Assembly: GCA_021373115.1 (NCBI GenBank)
Contig: JAJFTI010000035.1
Location: 1-64,000, forward strand
Reading direction: 5' to 3'
Length of the DNA: 64,000 nt
From: Eubacteriales bacterium
GTDB lineage: Bacteria > Bacillota > Clostridia > Christensenellales > CAG-138
Shown here: positions 19,522 through 30,330 of the stretch, in pieces
How positions within the stretch are numbered: position 1 is the stretch's first letter
How the letters are laid out: each line of letters begins with the position of its first letter
Notes under the pieces: model-generated
What the model was told of the DNA's origin: nothing
The model's database searches: none
What the model saw: only the letters and a program-made list of their open reading frames with translations
Program-made: the position numbers and the translations under genes

Positions 19522-20436
19522 ATGAAGCAGTATTTAGATGTTTTGCCGGAGATTCAGCGCGCGCTGGATGGGAATAAGCCCGTGGTCGCGCTGGAAAGCA
19601 CGATTTTAAGCCACGGCATGCCATACCCCGAAAACGTCGCTTTTGCGGCCGAGGTGGAGAAGGTTGTTCGCGCGGAGGGCGCGGTGCCCGCGACCACGGC
19701 GCTGATTGCCGGGCGGATTAAGGTGGGACTAACGAGCACGGAACTGGAAGTGATGTGCAGGGCCGAAAACGTTGCCAAGGTGAGCCGCCGAGACATGGCA
19801 ACCTGTCTCGCGCTTGGTAAAAACGGCGCGACAACCGTTGCAACAACGATGATCTGCGCGGCTATGGCGGGGGTAAAGGTGTTTGCGACCGGCGGCATTG
19901 GCGGCGTGCACCGCCACGGCGAGGTTACAATGGATGTTTCCGCCGATCTGCAGGAGCTCAAGCAGACCCCCGTTGCGGTGGTTTGCGCCGGTGCAAAACA
20001 GATTCTGGATATCGGGCGCACACTGGAATATCTGGAGACGATGGGCGTACCTGTGCTGGGCAACGGCACGTCCGATTTTCCGGCGTTCTATTGCAGAAAG
20101 AGCGGGTTCGGGGTTGATTATGCCGCGAAGGACGAAGCGGAGATTGCCTCAATTATCAAGACCAAATGGGAGCTCGGCTTGCAGGGAGGCGTTCTGATTG
20201 GCAACCCGATTCCGGAGGAATATGCGCTGGATTTCGATTTTATGGAAGGCGTAATCAATGAGGCACTTGCCGAGGCGGACGAAAAGAGTATTCGCGGGAA
20301 GGACATAACGCCGTTTTTGCTCGCAAAAATCAAAGAGATCACCAAGGGTGTGTCCTTTGCGTCCAACGTGCAGCTTGCCTACAACAACGCTCGTGTTGCG
20401 GCAAGAATCGCGAAAGCCCTCTGCGAGCTCGCATAA
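19522..20436 (+). CDS. psuG: Pseudouridine-5-phosphate glycosidase
   Basis: 304 residues; cleaves the C-C glycosidic bond of pseudouridine 5-phosphate to uracil and ribose 5-phosphate. Family blocks are clear: [64 protein letters not shown]. Paired with psuK this is a complete two-step salvage or disposal route for RNA-derived pseudouridine. Confidence 0.96.
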   Translation: MKQYLDVLPEIQRALDGNKPVVALESTILSHGMPYPENVAFAAEVEKVVRAEGAVPATTALIAGRIKVGLTSTELEVMCRAENVAKVSRRDMATCLALGKNGATTVATTMICAAMAGVKVFATGGIGGVHRHGEVTMDVSADLQELKQTPVAVVCAGAKQILDIGRTLEYLETMGVPVLGNGTSDFPAFYCRKSGFGVDYAAKDEAEIASIIKTKWELGLQGGVLIGNPIPEEYALDFDFMEGVINEALAEADEKSIRGKDITPFLLAKIKEITKGVSFASNVQLAYNNARVAARIAKALCELA

Positions 20437-20451
20437 GGGGTATCGTAAACA

Positions 20452-20484
20452 AAGAGGGGAGCCACGCGGGCTCTCCTCTTTTTC
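20452..20484 (+). terminator. Terminator after psuG
   Basis: AGAGGGGAGCC / GGCTCTCCTCT stem (one G-T pair), loop ACGCG-like, then TTTTTC. Confidence 0.88.
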
Positions 20485-20521
20485 TTGCTTGACAGGATTG
20501 ATCGCGGTGGCTCATAGAAAG

Positions 20522-21319
20522 TCAGCCCAGCGCGACATCGAGAATCATCATGATGAGAAAGCCGGCCATCACGCCAAGCGTGCCGACATTGGAGTGGTCG
20601 CCAAGGTGTGCTTCCGGTATGAGCTCTTCTACGACGACATACATCATTGCGCCCGCCGCGAATGAGAGCATCCAGGGCATATATGGCGCAATCAGCGCGG
20701 AAACCAGTACGGTAAGGAGGCCAAAGATCGGCTCAACGATCCCGCTGAGCGTTCCGTAGAGAAACGACTTGCCAACGGAAAATCCTTCCTGCCGGAGCGG
20801 AAGAGAGATGGCCGCGCCTTCGGGGAAGTTCTGAATTCCGATGCCAAGCGCGAGCGCGAGCGCCGCCGCGAAGGCCGAAGGCGCGTTTGCGCCGTGTTGC
20901 GCCGCGAGAGCAAACGCGAGGCCGACCGCCATGCCCTCCGGAATGTTATGCAGCGTAACCGCCATAACGAGCAACGACGTGCGTTTCATTGAGGAGGAGG
21001 GCCCTTCTGCATCCTTCGAACCGGGATGTAAATGGGGAATCAGCTGATCGAGCACAAGCAGGAATACGATGCCAAGGATAAACCCGCCCGCGGCCGGTAT
21101 CCAGCCGATTTTGCCCGCTGCTTGCGCTTCTTCAATGGCGGGGATCAGCAGACTCCAGACCGAGGCGGCGATCATGACGCCGGCGGCAAAGCCGAGGAAA
21201 ATCTTCTGCGCATTGCCGCTCATTGTCTTGCGAAAGAAAAACACCATGGCCGCGCCAAGCGTTGTCATGAGAAAGGTAAAACCGGTTCCGGCGGCCGCAT
21301 AGAGCAAAGCCTGATTCAA
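20522..21319 (-). CDS. ZIP-family metal transporter
   Basis: 265 residues with about eight membrane helices. Metal-site motifs HNIPEG (helix 4) and QNFPEGAA (helix 5), plus a further EELIPEAH in helix 7. Resembles the GufA branch that imports zinc, iron or manganese. The start appears to be TTG at 21319, since an in-frame stop lies two codons upstream; no strong Shine-Dalgarno is visible. Stands alone. Confidence 0.9.
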   Translation of the reverse strand: MNQALLYAAAGTGFTFLMTTLGAAMVFFFRKTMSGNAQKIFLGFAAGVMIAASVWSLLIPAIEEAQAAGKIGWIPAAGGFILGIVFLLVLDQLIPHLHPGSKDAEGPSSSMKRTSLLVMAVTLHNIPEGMAVGLAFALAAQHGANAPSAFAAALALALGIGIQNFPEGAAISLPLRQEGFSVGKSFLYGTLSGIVEPIFGLLTVLVSALIAPYMPWMLSFAAGAMMYVVVEELIPEAHLGDHSNVGTLGVMAGFLIMMILDVALG

Positions 21320-21432
21320 AATCGATCACCATCTTTCCTGAAAATACGAAAAAACATAAGTATCAATTGGCTTGATCGTAGCGCCTTTCCGCTTTTCCGT
21401 CAAGATGAAACAGTGCTGCCCAAAACGGAATC

Positions 21433-21502
21433 GTCCCCGTGCGCTGCTTTTCGAAACGAACCGCGTCATCCTTCGGTTGGTTTGCCGGCAGCGCACGGGG
21501 AC
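21433..21502. repeat. 15-bp perfect inverted repeat, REP-like
   Basis: GTCCCCGTGCGCTGC (21433-21447) and GCAGCGCACGGGGAC (21488-21502) pair exactly across 40 bases. Inside, AAACGAACCG and CGGTTGGTTT pair with one mismatch, giving one long cruciform-forming unit. It is in the 488-base gap 21320-21807, where no credible gene exists. No second copy was noticed in the window and no U-tract follows, so it is more like a REP element or a stray repeat than a simple terminator. Confidence 0.6.
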
Positions 21503-21611
21503 AATTCGAGGAGAGAGGATGAGAAAAACGAGTTCACCCATCCGTGTTTCCACACGCCGTACCGCCGAACGGCGGCAAAACCGGACAGGAGAGGGAAAGC
21601 GCCAACGGTTC

Positions 21612-21664
21612 AAAAAAACGGATACGGCTCGGAAACGAGCCCCAAAGGGCTTACCGAGTATCCG
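21612..21664 (-). terminator. Terminator of the xyl locus
   Basis: On the minus strand CGGATACTCGG pairs with CCGAG-CC-GTATCCG around an inner AGCCC/GGGCT hairpin, followed by seven T. It lies about 145 bases past the xylA stop, the correct side for ending xyl transcription. Confidence 0.8.
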
Positions 21665-21807
21665 CCTGCGCGGGCTGCCGCGATTCCGGAGCCGGGCATC
21701 GAACGATTCCGGCAGCCGGGAAAGCGGCGCGCTCCGTGCGCTCAAACCGCGGTGCGGAAGGTCTGTGCTTGTGCGGGGGCGCCGAATACCGGATCGAAGC
21801 GGATGAG

Positions 21808-23124
21808 TCAGCTCTCGAAAATGTACTGGTTGAGCAGCGACTCCAGATATTCCTGCCGGCCGGAGACATTCGGCGTTGCGCCGTGAATCAGCGCGTAGGC
21901 CTCGAGTTCGTGAAATCCCACGCGGCCGTTTACAATATCCTTTCCGATTCCTTCCGTATAGCTTTCATAACGCTTTTCTTTGAATGCTTCCAGCACGCCG
22001 TCCTCCAGCAAGCGCGCGGCGACGCGGAGGCCTCTTGCAAACGTATCCATGCCCGCAATGTAGGCAAGGAAGAGGTCGTCCTCTTCGAAGGAGGCGCGGC
22101 GCACCTTTGCGTCGAAGTTCAGTCCGCCTGTGGTAAAACCGCCGGCTTGCAGGATTTCGTACATCGCGAGCGTCGTATCGTAGATGCCGGTTGGAAACTG
22201 GTCGGTATCCCAACCGAGCTGCGGATCGCCGGTATTTGCGTCTACACTGCCGAACACACCGTTGATGCGCGCCATGTTCAGCTCATGCTGAAAGGTGTGG
22301 CCGGCGAGCGTCGCGTGATTTGCTTCGATATTGAGCTTGAAATACGGCTCCAGCTCGTATTTACGCAGAAACGACAAAACGGTTTGCGCGTCAAAGTCGT
22401 ACTGGTGCTTGGTGGGTTCCTTCGGCTTGGGTTCAATGAGAAACTGTCCCGTAAAGCCGATTTTTTTCGCATAGTCCACCGCCATGTGCAATAAACGCGC
22501 GAAATTATCCAGCTCAAGCGCGGTATTGGTGTTCAGCAGCGTTTCGTAGCCTTCCCGTCCGCCCCAGAACACGTAATTTTCTCCGCCAAGTTCCTGCGTT
22601 ACCTCGATTGCTTTCTTAATCTGCGCGGCCGTATAGGCAAACACGCTCGCGTTGCAGGAGGTAGCCGCGCCATGGACGAACTTATCGTCCCCAAAACAAT
22701 TCGACGTACCCCAAAGGCATTGAATCCCCGTACGCTTCATTTCCTGTTTGATAACGGCAACAATCTCATCGAGCACACGGTTTGTTTCGAGCAGATTACT
22801 TCTGCGCGGGGCAAGGTCCGCATCGTGAAAGCAGAAATAGCCGATCTGCATCTTCTCCATGAACTCAAACGCCGCGAAAACACGCTCTCTGGCGCGCTCC
22901 GCATCGTTTTCCGAACGGTCCCACGGGCGATGGATCGTAGCGCCGCCAAAGGGATCGCCCCCGCCATAGGTAAACGTATGCCACCAGGACATGGAAAAGC
23001 GCAGGTGATCCTTCATGGATTTGCCGGCAATTTGCTCGGTCGGATTATAATACTTAAAGGAATACGGGTTTTTGCTCGCAGCTCCTTCATATACAATTTT
23101 GCCGGTCTGATGAAAGTATGCCAT
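21808..23124 (-). CDS. xylA: Xylose isomerase (class II)
   Basis: 438 residues; converts D-xylose to D-xylulose. Catalytic pair in [10 protein letters not shown], metal ligands in [21 protein letters not shown] and [17 protein letters not shown]. Length fits class II enzymes. Start [10 protein letters not shown] has AAAGGAG upstream. Last gene of the minus-strand xylose locus, separated from xylH by a strong hairpin, so it may be expressed at a different level. No xylulokinase is adjacent; the nearest candidate is the FGGY kinase at 40297-41835. Confidence 0.97.
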   Translation of the reverse strand: MAYFHQTGKIVYEGAASKNPYSFKYYNPTEQIAGKSMKDHLRFSMSWWHTFTYGGGDPFGGATIHRPWDRSENDAERARERVFAAFEFMEKMQIGYFCFHDADLAPRRSNLLETNRVLDEIVAVIKQEMKRTGIQCLWGTSNCFGDDKFVHGAATSCNASVFAYTAAQIKKAIEVTQELGGENYVFWGGREGYETLLNTNTALELDNFARLLHMAVDYAKKIGFTGQFLIEPKPKEPTKHQYDFDAQTVLSFLRKYELEPYFKLNIEANHATLAGHTFQHELNMARINGVFGSVDANTGDPQLGWDTDQFPTGIYDTTLAMYEILQAGGFTTGGLNFDAKVRRASFEEDDLFLAYIAGMDTFARGLRVAARLLEDGVLEAFKEKRYESYTEGIGKDIVNGRVGFHELEAYALIHGATPNVSGRQEYLESLLNQYIFES

Positions 23125-23187
23125 TGATCGGTTGCTCCTTTGCCTGGATTCCGGTGTCGTTCGATCCGAAAACGGAGTATCTGGAAG

Positions 23188-23214
23188 AAGAGCGTCTCGC
23201 CGCGAGACGCTCTT
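23188..23214. other. Perfect hairpin between xylH and xylA
   Basis: AAGAGCGTCTCG / CGAGACGCTCTT, 12 bp with a 3-base loop. The minus-strand 3-prime side is only weakly U-rich (CTTCTTCC), so it may be a partial terminator or an RNA-stabilising hairpin. Confidence 0.7.
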
Positions 23215-23222
23215 TCTTAACA

Positions 23223-24416
23223 TTACGCGAGGGATTTGATTGCGCGGCGCTTGGAGACCACGTCGAAGATAACGGCGGCGAGCAGCACGAGGCCCTTAAC
23301 CACCTTCTGGAAGTTGGAGTCCACACCGATAATGTTCATACCAAGGTTCAGTACGCCCATGAGAACAGCTCCGATCACCGCGCCGCTGACCTTGCCGATT
23401 CCACCGTATGCGGAGGCGCCGCCGATGAAGCAGGAACCGATCGCGTCCAGCTCATAGTTCGTACCGGCCGCCGGGTTTGCGGAAGTAAAGCGCGCCGAGA
23501 CAACGAGCGCGGCAAGCGCCGCCAGGAAGGACACGTTGACATAGGCCGAGAAGTAGATCCGGTTCGTATTGATGCCGGAGAGCTTGGTAGCCTTTTCGTT
23601 TCCGCCGAGGGCATAGAAGTGGCGGCCGAACGTGGTCTTCGCCGTGATGTAGGTATAGATTGCGACGATTCCGATCAGCCAGAGCAGAATGTAGGGGATT
23701 CCCTTATAGAGCGAGAGCTTGTACATCAGCAACATAACGATACCGCTGATGACCACAATCTTGGGGTAGAGGGAACTCGGCTTCTCAGCGGCGTAACCCT
23801 TGCGCTTTTTGCTGATGTTTGTCCAAATCGTCACGATGATATAAACAGCACAGCAGAGGATGCCGAAGATGACGCAGGAGAGCTTCATTACTCCGCTGTC
23901 CAGAGCGGGAATATTAACATAATTGTTGAAAATGGCGAGATAGCTATCAGAGAATCCGGAGATGGTAAGCCCGCCGAGAATTGCTTGCGCGAGCCCGCGG
24001 AAGAGCAGCTGGCCGGCGAGGGTAACGATGAATGGCGGGACACGGACATAGGCGATCCAGAACCCCTGCCAGACGCCGATGGCGACGCCGACGGCGAGAC
24101 AGATCAGCATGCTGACGTAGATGTTCCAGCCGAGGTTCACCATCAGGACGCCGGCGATTGCGCCTACGAGGCAGACCGTAGCACCTACGGACAGGTCGAT
24201 ATTGCCGCCGGTCAGAATGCAAAGCAGCATGCCGACCGCGAGAATGACCACGTAGGAGTTCTGCATGATCAGGTTGTTCACGTTTTGCGGCAGGAACATG
24301 CGCCCTTCCGACTGAATAATGAAAAACAGATAGACCAGCACGAGGGCGATGATCATTGTGTTTTTCAGCAGGAACGATTTCGTTTTTTCCCAGAGGATGG
24401 ATTTGTTGCTGCTCAT
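23223..24416 (-). CDS. xylH: Sugar ABC transporter permease, XylH type
   Basis: 397 residues, roughly ten membrane helices. Family blocks: [57 protein letters not shown]. The long form with an extra cytoplasmic/periplasmic stretch in the middle matches XylH/GguB/MmsB rather than RbsC. Pairs with XylG, whose stop is three bases upstream of its ATG. Confidence 0.93.
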   Translation of the reverse strand: MSSNKSILWEKTKSFLLKNTMIIALVLVYLFFIIQSEGRMFLPQNVNNLIMQNSYVVILAVGMLLCILTGGNIDLSVGATVCLVGAIAGVLMVNLGWNIYVSMLICLAVGVAIGVWQGFWIAYVRVPPFIVTLAGQLLFRGLAQAILGGLTISGFSDSYLAIFNNYVNIPALDSGVMKLSCVIFGILCCAVYIIVTIWTNISKKRKGYAAEKPSSLYPKIVVISGIVMLLMYKLSLYKGIPYILLWLIGIVAIYTYITAKTTFGRHFYALGGNEKATKLSGINTNRIYFSAYVNVSFLAALAALVVSARFTSANPAAGTNYELDAIGSCFIGGASAYGGIGKVSGAVIGAVLMGVLNLGMNIIGVDSNFQKVVKGLVLLAAVIFDVVSKRRAIKSLA

Positions 24417-24419
24417 GGC

Positions 24420-25958
24420 TTATGCTCCTTTGTTTACGCTGAGTATTCTGGACATGATGCGCTCCTGCGTGGCGTCGCGCGCATCCATTTCACCCACGAT
24501 TTTTGCCTGGCTCATGACATAGATCCGGTCGCACATGCCAAGCACCTCCGGCATTTCGGAAGAGATCATGACGACCGACTTGCCGGCGGCGACAAGGTCG
24601 TTGATGATGCAGTAGATTTCGTATTTGGCGCCAACGTCGATTCCGCGCGTCGGTTCGTCCAGAATCATGATATCCGGCTCGGCAAACATCCATTTCGAGA
24701 GCAGTACTTTCTGCTGGTTCCCGCCGGAGAGATTGCCGACTTCCTGTTCAACCGTGGTGCTCTTGATACCGAGCTTCTCTTTCATGTTGACTGCCATTTC
24801 GTGCTCCAGGTCGAGGTCGAGCACGTGGTGGTGGCTGACCTTATCAAGCCTTGCAAGAGTGATGTTGACGCGGATCGGGTTGCTCAGGATCAGGCCGTTG
24901 CCCTTGCGGTCCTCGGTGACGTAGGCCAGCCCGTGCCGGATCGCGTCCTGTTCGCTCGCGAGGTTTACTTCTTTTCCGTGAATCTTCAGCGTTCCGCGAA
25001 TGTCGTTGCCGTAGCTTCTGCCAAAGATGCTCATGGCGAGCTCGGTTCGCCCGGCGCCCATCAGCCCTGCGATTCCGACCACTTCGCCGCGTTTGACGTA
25101 GAATGAAACATCGTCCACGACCGTACGGTCGGAGTAAAGCGAGTGCTGTACGAACCAGTGGTCCACTTCAAGAACGACTTCTTCCGATATATGCGGTTCC
25201 CGCTTGGGGAATCGGCTGGTCAGCTCCCGGCCGACCATGCCGCGGATAATGCGCGATTCATCCACCTTGCCTGAGGTAGCGTCCAGCGTTTCGATGACCG
25301 CACCGTCGCGGATGATGGTGATTTGATCCGCCACATATGCAATCTCGTTGATCTTGTGTGAAATAATGATCGAGGTGACGCCCTTTTTCTGGAACTCCTT
25401 GAGCAGGTTCAGGAGCTTCATGGAATCGCTCTCGTTGAGGGATGCGGTCGGCTCGTCGAGAATGAGCAGTTTCACGTCCTTGGAGAGCGCTTTGGCAATT
25501 TCCACGAGCTGCTGCTTGCCGACGCTGATATCTTTGATGAGCGTACGGGACGATTCCTGCAAGCCGACAATCTTCAACAAATCGTCCGCTTTTGCATAGG
25601 TTTCGTTCCAGTTGATATTCAGCGAACTGCCGCGCTCGTTGCCAAGGAACATGTTTTCCGCGATGGAGAGGTAGGGCACCAGCGCCAGTTCCTGATGGAT
25701 GATAACGATGCCGACGTTTTCACTGTCGCGTATCTTTTGAAAATGGCAGGGTTTGCCGTCGAAGACGATCTCACCGGAATAGCTCCCGAACGGATATATA
25801 CCGGAGAGTACGTTCATCAGCGTGGATTTTCCCGCGCCGTTTTCACCGACGATACCGTGAATCTCCCCGCGACGAACTTCCAGACTGACGTCGTCCAGCG
25901 CTTTTACGCCGGGGAACTCCTTTGTAATATGTCTCATTTCGAGAATGCGATCCGACAT
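24420..25958 (-). CDS. xylG: Sugar ABC transporter ATPase, XylG type
   Basis: 512 residues with two ABC domains. First: Walker [10 protein letters not shown], Walker [12 protein letters not shown]. Second: degenerate Walker [10 protein letters not shown], intact signature LSGGNQQKV and [11 protein letters not shown]. This tandem layout is that of XylG/MmsA/GguA importers. GGAGGG before MSDRIL. A 197-base gap with a strong hairpin separates it from the binding-protein gene. Confidence 0.95.
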   Translation of the reverse strand: MSDRILEMRHITKEFPGVKALDDVSLEVRRGEIHGIVGENGAGKSTLMNVLSGIYPFGSYSGEIVFDGKPCHFQKIRDSENVGIVIIHQELALVPYLSIAENMFLGNERGSSLNINWNETYAKADDLLKIVGLQESSRTLIKDISVGKQQLVEIAKALSKDVKLLILDEPTASLNESDSMKLLNLLKEFQKKGVTSIIISHKINEIAYVADQITIIRDGAVIETLDATSGKVDESRIIRGMVGRELTSRFPKREPHISEEVVLEVDHWFVQHSLYSDRTVVDDVSFYVKRGEVVGIAGLMGAGRTELAMSIFGRSYGNDIRGTLKIHGKEVNLASEQDAIRHGLAYVTEDRKGNGLILSNPIRVNITLARLDKVSHHHVLDLDLEHEMAVNMKEKLGIKSTTVEQEVGNLSGGNQQKVLLSKWMFAEPDIMILDEPTRGIDVGAKYEIYCIINDLVAAGKSVVMISSEMPEVLGMCDRIYVMSQAKIVGEMDARDATQERIMSRILSVNKGA

Positions 25959-26101
25959 ACTGTCCCTCCAAGTTGCTTACTGTATCAAACGAGCCTAAAT
26001 AAAAAAGGCGCGCTGTGTATATAAGTTTTGCCATAGAGATTTCGCTGTGCCAAACCGGTATGGATTGACATACCGAAATCTTCATGTTGCCGGAAATGGT
26101 T

Positions 26102-26132
26102 CAGAGGGCGGGCGGAAAACGCCCGCCCTCTG
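26102..26132. other. Intercistronic hairpin after xylF
   Basis: CAGAGGGCGGGCG / CGCCCGCCCTCTG, 13 perfect base pairs, 5-base loop, 24 bases past the xylF stop. With no U-tract on the minus strand it probably protects the xylF message, giving more binding protein than membrane subunits, as seen in other binding-protein operons. Role is inference. Confidence 0.7.
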
Positions 26133-26155
26133 ATAGGAACGTTTTTTCTACAGGT

Positions 26156-27211
26156 TTACTTGAGTTTATCTTCGGTGTAGTAACCGGAGTCGATCAGCAG
26201 TTCCTTGTAGTTGTTGACATCCGCAAACACCGGCGAGCAGAGGAAGGTCGGGATAATGCCCGTGCCGTTGTCGTAGGTTGTCGTGTCGTTGACTTCCGGC
26301 GTCTTGCCGGCAAGGATATCGCTGGCCATCGTAACGGTCTGTGCCGCGAGGGTACGGGTATCCTTGAAGACGGACATGCTCTGTTTGCCCGCGATCATAT
26401 CCTTCGTGTTGGCAATGTCGCAGTCCTGACCGGTGACGATCGGGTATTTGCCGGTGTAGGAGCTGGCCAGAGCGTTCGTAACGCCCTTCGCGGTGGAGTC
26501 GTTGGAGCAGAGGCAGGCGTCAAGCTGCGTTCCGTCGGCATAGAAGGACGCAAGGATGGCTTCCATACGGGCCTGGGATTTCTCGGTGCTCCAGTCCGGC
26601 GTCGCAACTTCTTCAAACTTGACTTGGCCGGAAGGTACCTTCAGCACGCCGCTGTCGATGTAGGGCTGCAGAACATCCATGGCGCCCTTGAAGAAGAACG
26701 GGGCATTGTTGTCTGCGGGGTCGCCAGTCGTGAGCTCGATGTTGTAGCTGCCGCCTTCGTCCAGCTTCAACTGATCCTTGATGTACTGGCCCTGAATCGT
26801 GCCGACCTTGAGGTTGTCAAACGTGCAGTAGTAGCTGACGGCGTCCGTATCCATGATCAGACGGTCGTACGCGATCACCGCGATTTTCGCATCTTTCGCG
26901 GTTCCCAGAACCTGGGTCAGCGTTTTGCCGTCGATGGCCGCGATGACGAGAACTTTGACGCCTTCGGAAATCATGTTCTCAATCTGGCTCACCTGCGTGG
27001 CAACTTCGTTGTTCGCATACTGCAGATCTACTTTGAAACCGGCCGCCTCGAACTTTTCTTTCATGTTCGCGCCGTCCTGATTCCAACGCTGGAGGTCCTG
27101 GGTGGGCATGGAAATACCGACATACTTGTCGTTCTTCGCGCCCGCGCCTGCGCACGCTGCCATTGAGAACAGCAACGCCACAACTAGGAGTACGGTGATG
27201 AGTTTCTTCAT
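26156..27211 (-). CDS. xylF: Sugar-binding lipoprotein, XylF/ChvE type
   Basis: 351 residues. Lipoprotein signal peptide with cysteine at about residue 20 (ALLFSMAACAG). Periplasmic-binding fold: VGISMPTQDLQRWNQDGANM, VLVIAAIDGKTL, VIAYDRLIMDTDAVSYYCTF, VTGQDCDIANTKDMIAGKQS. These are ChvE/XylF blocks, so an aldose such as xylose or arabinose is likely. AAGGAGGAG before the ATG. Feeds the XylG-XylH pair directly downstream. Confidence 0.93.
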   Translation of the reverse strand: MKKLITVLLVVALLFSMAACAGAGAKNDKYVGISMPTQDLQRWNQDGANMKEKFEAAGFKVDLQYANNEVATQVSQIENMISEGVKVLVIAAIDGKTLTQVLGTAKDAKIAVIAYDRLIMDTDAVSYYCTFDNLKVGTIQGQYIKDQLKLDEGGSYNIELTTGDPADNNAPFFFKGAMDVLQPYIDSGVLKVPSGQVKFEEVATPDWSTEKSQARMEAILASFYADGTQLDACLCSNDSTAKGVTNALASSYTGKYPIVTGQDCDIANTKDMIAGKQSMSVFKDTRTLAAQTVTMASDILAGKTPEVNDTTTYDNGTGIIPTFLCSPVFADVNNYKELLIDSGYYTEDKLK

Positions 27212-27425
27212 GGTTAAGTTTCTCCTCCTTAAGATTTGATATGTTTGATATGCCGACCTGGCTGTACTTACAAGTTATCACAGCGGAATGCAACCAGAAA
27301 CAGGAGATATCGGTGAATTTCTGCTTAAAATTGGCTTATTTAATATTAAAATGTTAAGTAATAGCACAATATTGTTCGAGTCCGCGAAAAGAGACGCAAT
27401 ATTATCCAGACCAGCAAGAAAATAC

Positions 27426-27468
27426 GAAAAAATAAAACAGACATCCGGTAAAAAGAACCGAATGTCTG
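27426..27468 (-). terminator. Terminator after the second binding lipoprotein
   Basis: On the minus strand CAGACATTCGGT / ACCGGATGTCTG with one mismatch, followed by TTTTATTTTTT. It separates the sensor block from xylFGH, implying xylF has its own promoter in 27212-27425. Confidence 0.82.
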
Positions 27469-27513
27469 CTGAATTTCGCGGAAACGATGGAAATGACGCG
27501 GGATGTAAAACGA

Positions 27514-28563
27514 TTAATCCAAGTTCAGATAAACCTGTTCACGGCGATGAAACCCGCCGTCAATAATGACCTCGTCGATGTTCTCCCGTGTGACCATGAT
27601 GGGGGAGAGCTTTTCATAGGGCACATAGTATTTGCCGTCGTAAATCGTTGAAGAAACCTGCGGTTGGTTTCCCCGAATTATTTTTACGACAAGCTCTGCG
27701 GCTTCCTTAGCGAGCTTTTCCACGGGTTTATAGACGGTCATCAGCTGCGTGCCTTCCACGATTCGCTGGCAGGCGGCGAGATCCGCGTCCTGCCCGACAA
27801 GGCAGACGTTGCTCGCGAGCCGGTGCTCGGAGAGCGCGAGAAACGCCTGGCTGGCCAGGTCGTCGTTTCCGCAGCGGACGCCGTCGAAGGTCATTCCGTC
27901 CGCAATGGTTTTATTGATTACGTTATACGCGATTTCGGCGAGCCAGTTCGGCGCATATTCCTGAACGATGACATGCAGGTCGCTCTGGCCGATCACCGCG
28001 TCGAACCCCTTTTGTGCCTGCGCCACGTTCTGATCCGTCGGCGAGCCAGCAATGCTGACAATATTTCCGCCGCTCGGTACGTTTGCAACGAGCGCCTCGG
28101 CCATCATGGTGCCAACCATTTCGTTGTCGAAGGAGATATATAGATCGGTATTGGCGTTCATAACCAGCCGGTCATAGGAAATAATATAGATGCCGGCGTC
28201 GTGCGCCTTCTGGACGATGTCCGCAAGGCCGTAACAATCCACCGCGACAACGACGATCGCATCCACGTCCTTCTGAATGAAGTATTCAATCTGTGCAATC
28301 TGCTCCTTTACGTCTCCGTTTGCGATCTGAACGTTGACCTCCGCGCCAAGTTCGCTTGCGGTGGAAACGAACACGTCCCGATCCCGCTGCCAGCGCTCGA
28401 TTAGAAACGAGTCGAAGGAAATGCCGATGAGCGGTTTCTCTTCGTTGTTTTCCGTATGATTCTGCTGCGCGCCGTTCTGCGAACAGCCCAGGGGCACGAC
28501 GCAGAGCAACAGGCAGATTAAAAAAAGCGATATACCCTGCCGACAGCGCTGAATAACGCTCAT
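27514..28563 (-). CDS. Second sugar-binding lipoprotein, XylF-like
   Basis: 349 residues. Lipoprotein signal LICLLLCVVPLGCSQNG. Core GISFDSFLIERWQRDRDVFV, VVVAVDCYGLADIV, ISYDRLVMNANTDLYISFDN and LVGQDADLAACQRIVEGTQL parallels the xylF product. It sits between the response regulator and the real transporter binding protein and is followed by a terminator, so it could be an alternative-substrate receptor or part of sensing. Which one cannot be told from sequence. Confidence 0.88.
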   Translation of the reverse strand: MSVIQRCRQGISLFLICLLLCVVPLGCSQNGAQQNHTENNEEKPLIGISFDSFLIERWQRDRDVFVSTASELGAEVNVQIANGDVKEQIAQIEYFIQKDVDAIVVVAVDCYGLADIVQKAHDAGIYIISYDRLVMNANTDLYISFDNEMVGTMMAEALVANVPSGGNIVSIAGSPTDQNVAQAQKGFDAVIGQSDLHVIVQEYAPNWLAEIAYNVINKTIADGMTFDGVRCGNDDLASQAFLALSEHRLASNVCLVGQDADLAACQRIVEGTQLMTVYKPVEKLAKEAAELVVKIIRGNQPQVSSTIYDGKYYVPYEKLSPIMVTRENIDEVIIDGGFHRREQVYLNLD

Positions 28564-28674
28564 GTTCGATGCTCCTTCCGATAATCGTTCTGCAAATTCA
28601 TCCGGCCCTGGACGCTTTGTTCCGACAGGAACCGTTTGGTTCAGGATCGGCCGCGCTATGCGGACCGCGCCTGC

Positions 28675-30273
28675 TCAGACGCCCGTTCCCTTTACATTCT
28701 GGTCGCGGTATTCCGTAGGGGTAACCCCTTCAAAGCGCTTGAACAGGCGAGAAAAATAGTTCGGATCGTTGTAGCCGATTTCCGTGCAGATGTTTTTTAC
28801 GTTCAGCTTTCCGTCCAGCAGAAGCTGTTTGGCGGTTTCGATGCGGCGCAAAGTGAGGTAGTTGATAAAGTTTTCCCCGGTTTGCTCCTTAAACAGCTTG
28901 CTGAAATAGTAGGGACTCACGTGCACCTCGCGGGATACTTCTTCAAGCGTCAGGTCGCGCTGAAAATTCCGGTCGATAAATGTGCGCGCTTTGGTCACAA
29001 TTCGGTTCGCTTTTTCATCCGCCTTGGAGGAAACGTTTCGCGCGCTTTCCGCGATTTTTCGCAGGAACCAGGTTCGCAGCTCGTCGTAGTTCTCCGTTGC
29101 AAGAACGGCTTGCAGATAATCGTCCCGATCCAGAAAATGGTATTTTACGCCGCCTTCATGAAACATGCTGTATTCCGCGCGCATGACGAACTCCAGCACC
29201 TTAAGCCGGATTGCCATAGTGTGATTCGGGTATTGCTCAACCATCCACTGGAAGAAGAGCTCCGCGTCCGCGGTGGCGCTTTGCGCGTCCCCCTTGAGAA
29301 TCATCTCCTCCAGATGCCTTTCGCGCTCCATCGGATAGCCTGCTTCGCAGGTCGGCGCGATGGGTAAATCGTTAAAATGCGAGACGATCCCCTTGCAGTG
29401 CTTAACGGCTTTTACCGCCTGCGAATAGCTTTCGCCAAGCTTTCCGACGGGCGCGGTTGCCCCGATGCCGAGCTTGCACTCCACGCCGATTTTGTCCTCA
29501 ATGCGGTGCGCGAGCGTTCGGCCCTGCTCAATAAGGAGCAGACGCTCGTAATACTCGTTCTCCGGTTCGGCGGTCGGGCGAACCAGAATCACCCGGTTTG
29601 CCATGGCGGGACCCACGACGCAGGTGAGGGACTCCTTGACCAGATCCCGAATCGCCGTATGCACCTCGCTCGCCTTCAGATCCAGATCGAGAATGTCCCC
29701 GCCGATGATCTTGGTCAGTTCGAGCACCATGACGGTTCCGTAGGTTGACTCGATCCCCATTGCTTCGAACAATTGCTGATAGGAAGCGGAATCCTCGCTC
29801 TGCATGAGCAGCATATAGACAAAGCTGTTTTCGAGTACGGGAATCATGTTCTCCAGGCGTTCGCGGTTCTTCAGCGCGGCGTTCCGCACTTTTCGTTCCG
29901 AATCCACCCGGTTCATCGCGCGGTGTATCGCATCCGCAAAGATCATCCGATTCACCGGCTTGGTCAGGAACTCGAACACGGAAAGGCGGATGGCTTCCTT
30001 CGCATATTCAAATTTATCGTATGCGGTCAGCACGATGAAAAGGATGCCCGGGTGGAACGATTGCATCGCCTGAATCGCTTCTATGCCGTTGATGCCCGGC
30101 ATACGGATATCCATCACCGCGATATCCGGGCGAAAGCGCTCCGCAAGCTCAACGGCATCGTAACCGGTCTTTGCGGTTTCGATGGCGCATTGACTGCCGA
30201 AGTTTTTTTCGAGGATGAAACTCAACGCGTCGAGCTCGATACCCTCATCGTCAACCAGAAGAATTTTGTACAT
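28675..30273 (-). CDS. AraC-type response regulator, YesN type
   Basis: 532 residues. Receiver domain with phospho-acceptor D55 in IAVMDIRMPGINGIE and K105 in FLTKPVN. A long central region, then a double helix-turn-helix AraC domain at the C-terminus (LEEVSREVHVSPYYFSKLFK, ICTEIGYNDPNYFSRLFKRF). Expected to activate the xylose transporter genes when phosphorylated by the adjacent kinase. Start MYKILLVDDE is preceded by TTGGAG; a GTG three codons earlier is possible. Confidence 0.94.
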   Translation of the reverse strand: MYKILLVDDEGIELDALSFILEKNFGSQCAIETAKTGYDAVELAERFRPDIAVMDIRMPGINGIEAIQAMQSFHPGILFIVLTAYDKFEYAKEAIRLSVFEFLTKPVNRMIFADAIHRAMNRVDSERKVRNAALKNRERLENMIPVLENSFVYMLLMQSEDSASYQQLFEAMGIESTYGTVMVLELTKIIGGDILDLDLKASEVHTAIRDLVKESLTCVVGPAMANRVILVRPTAEPENEYYERLLLIEQGRTLAHRIEDKIGVECKLGIGATAPVGKLGESYSQAVKAVKHCKGIVSHFNDLPIAPTCEAGYPMERERHLEEMILKGDAQSATADAELFFQWMVEQYPNHTMAIRLKVLEFVMRAEYSMFHEGGVKYHFLDRDDYLQAVLATENYDELRTWFLRKIAESARNVSSKADEKANRIVTKARTFIDRNFQRDLTLEEVSREVHVSPYYFSKLFKEQTGENFINYLTLRRIETAKQLLLDGKLNVKNICTEIGYNDPNYFSRLFKRFEGVTPTEYRDQNVKGTGV

Positions 30274-30330
30274 GATTACCACTCCAAAGGACCAATGTCT
30301 GTTTTTTCAGAACGCCGGGGGGAAAACGCG

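Noticed and set aside
21619-21664. Apparent three-way-junction RNA with GGCTCG-GAAA-CGAGCC hairpin on the plus strand
   Set aside because: On the minus strand the same sequence is a hairpin followed by seven T at the end of the xyl locus, so a terminator explains it better.
21390-21806. Overlapping frames on both strands in the gap between the ZIP gene and xylA
   Set aside because: Arginine-rich, no conserved motif, and they cross the inverted repeat and the terminator hairpin, so they are chance frames.
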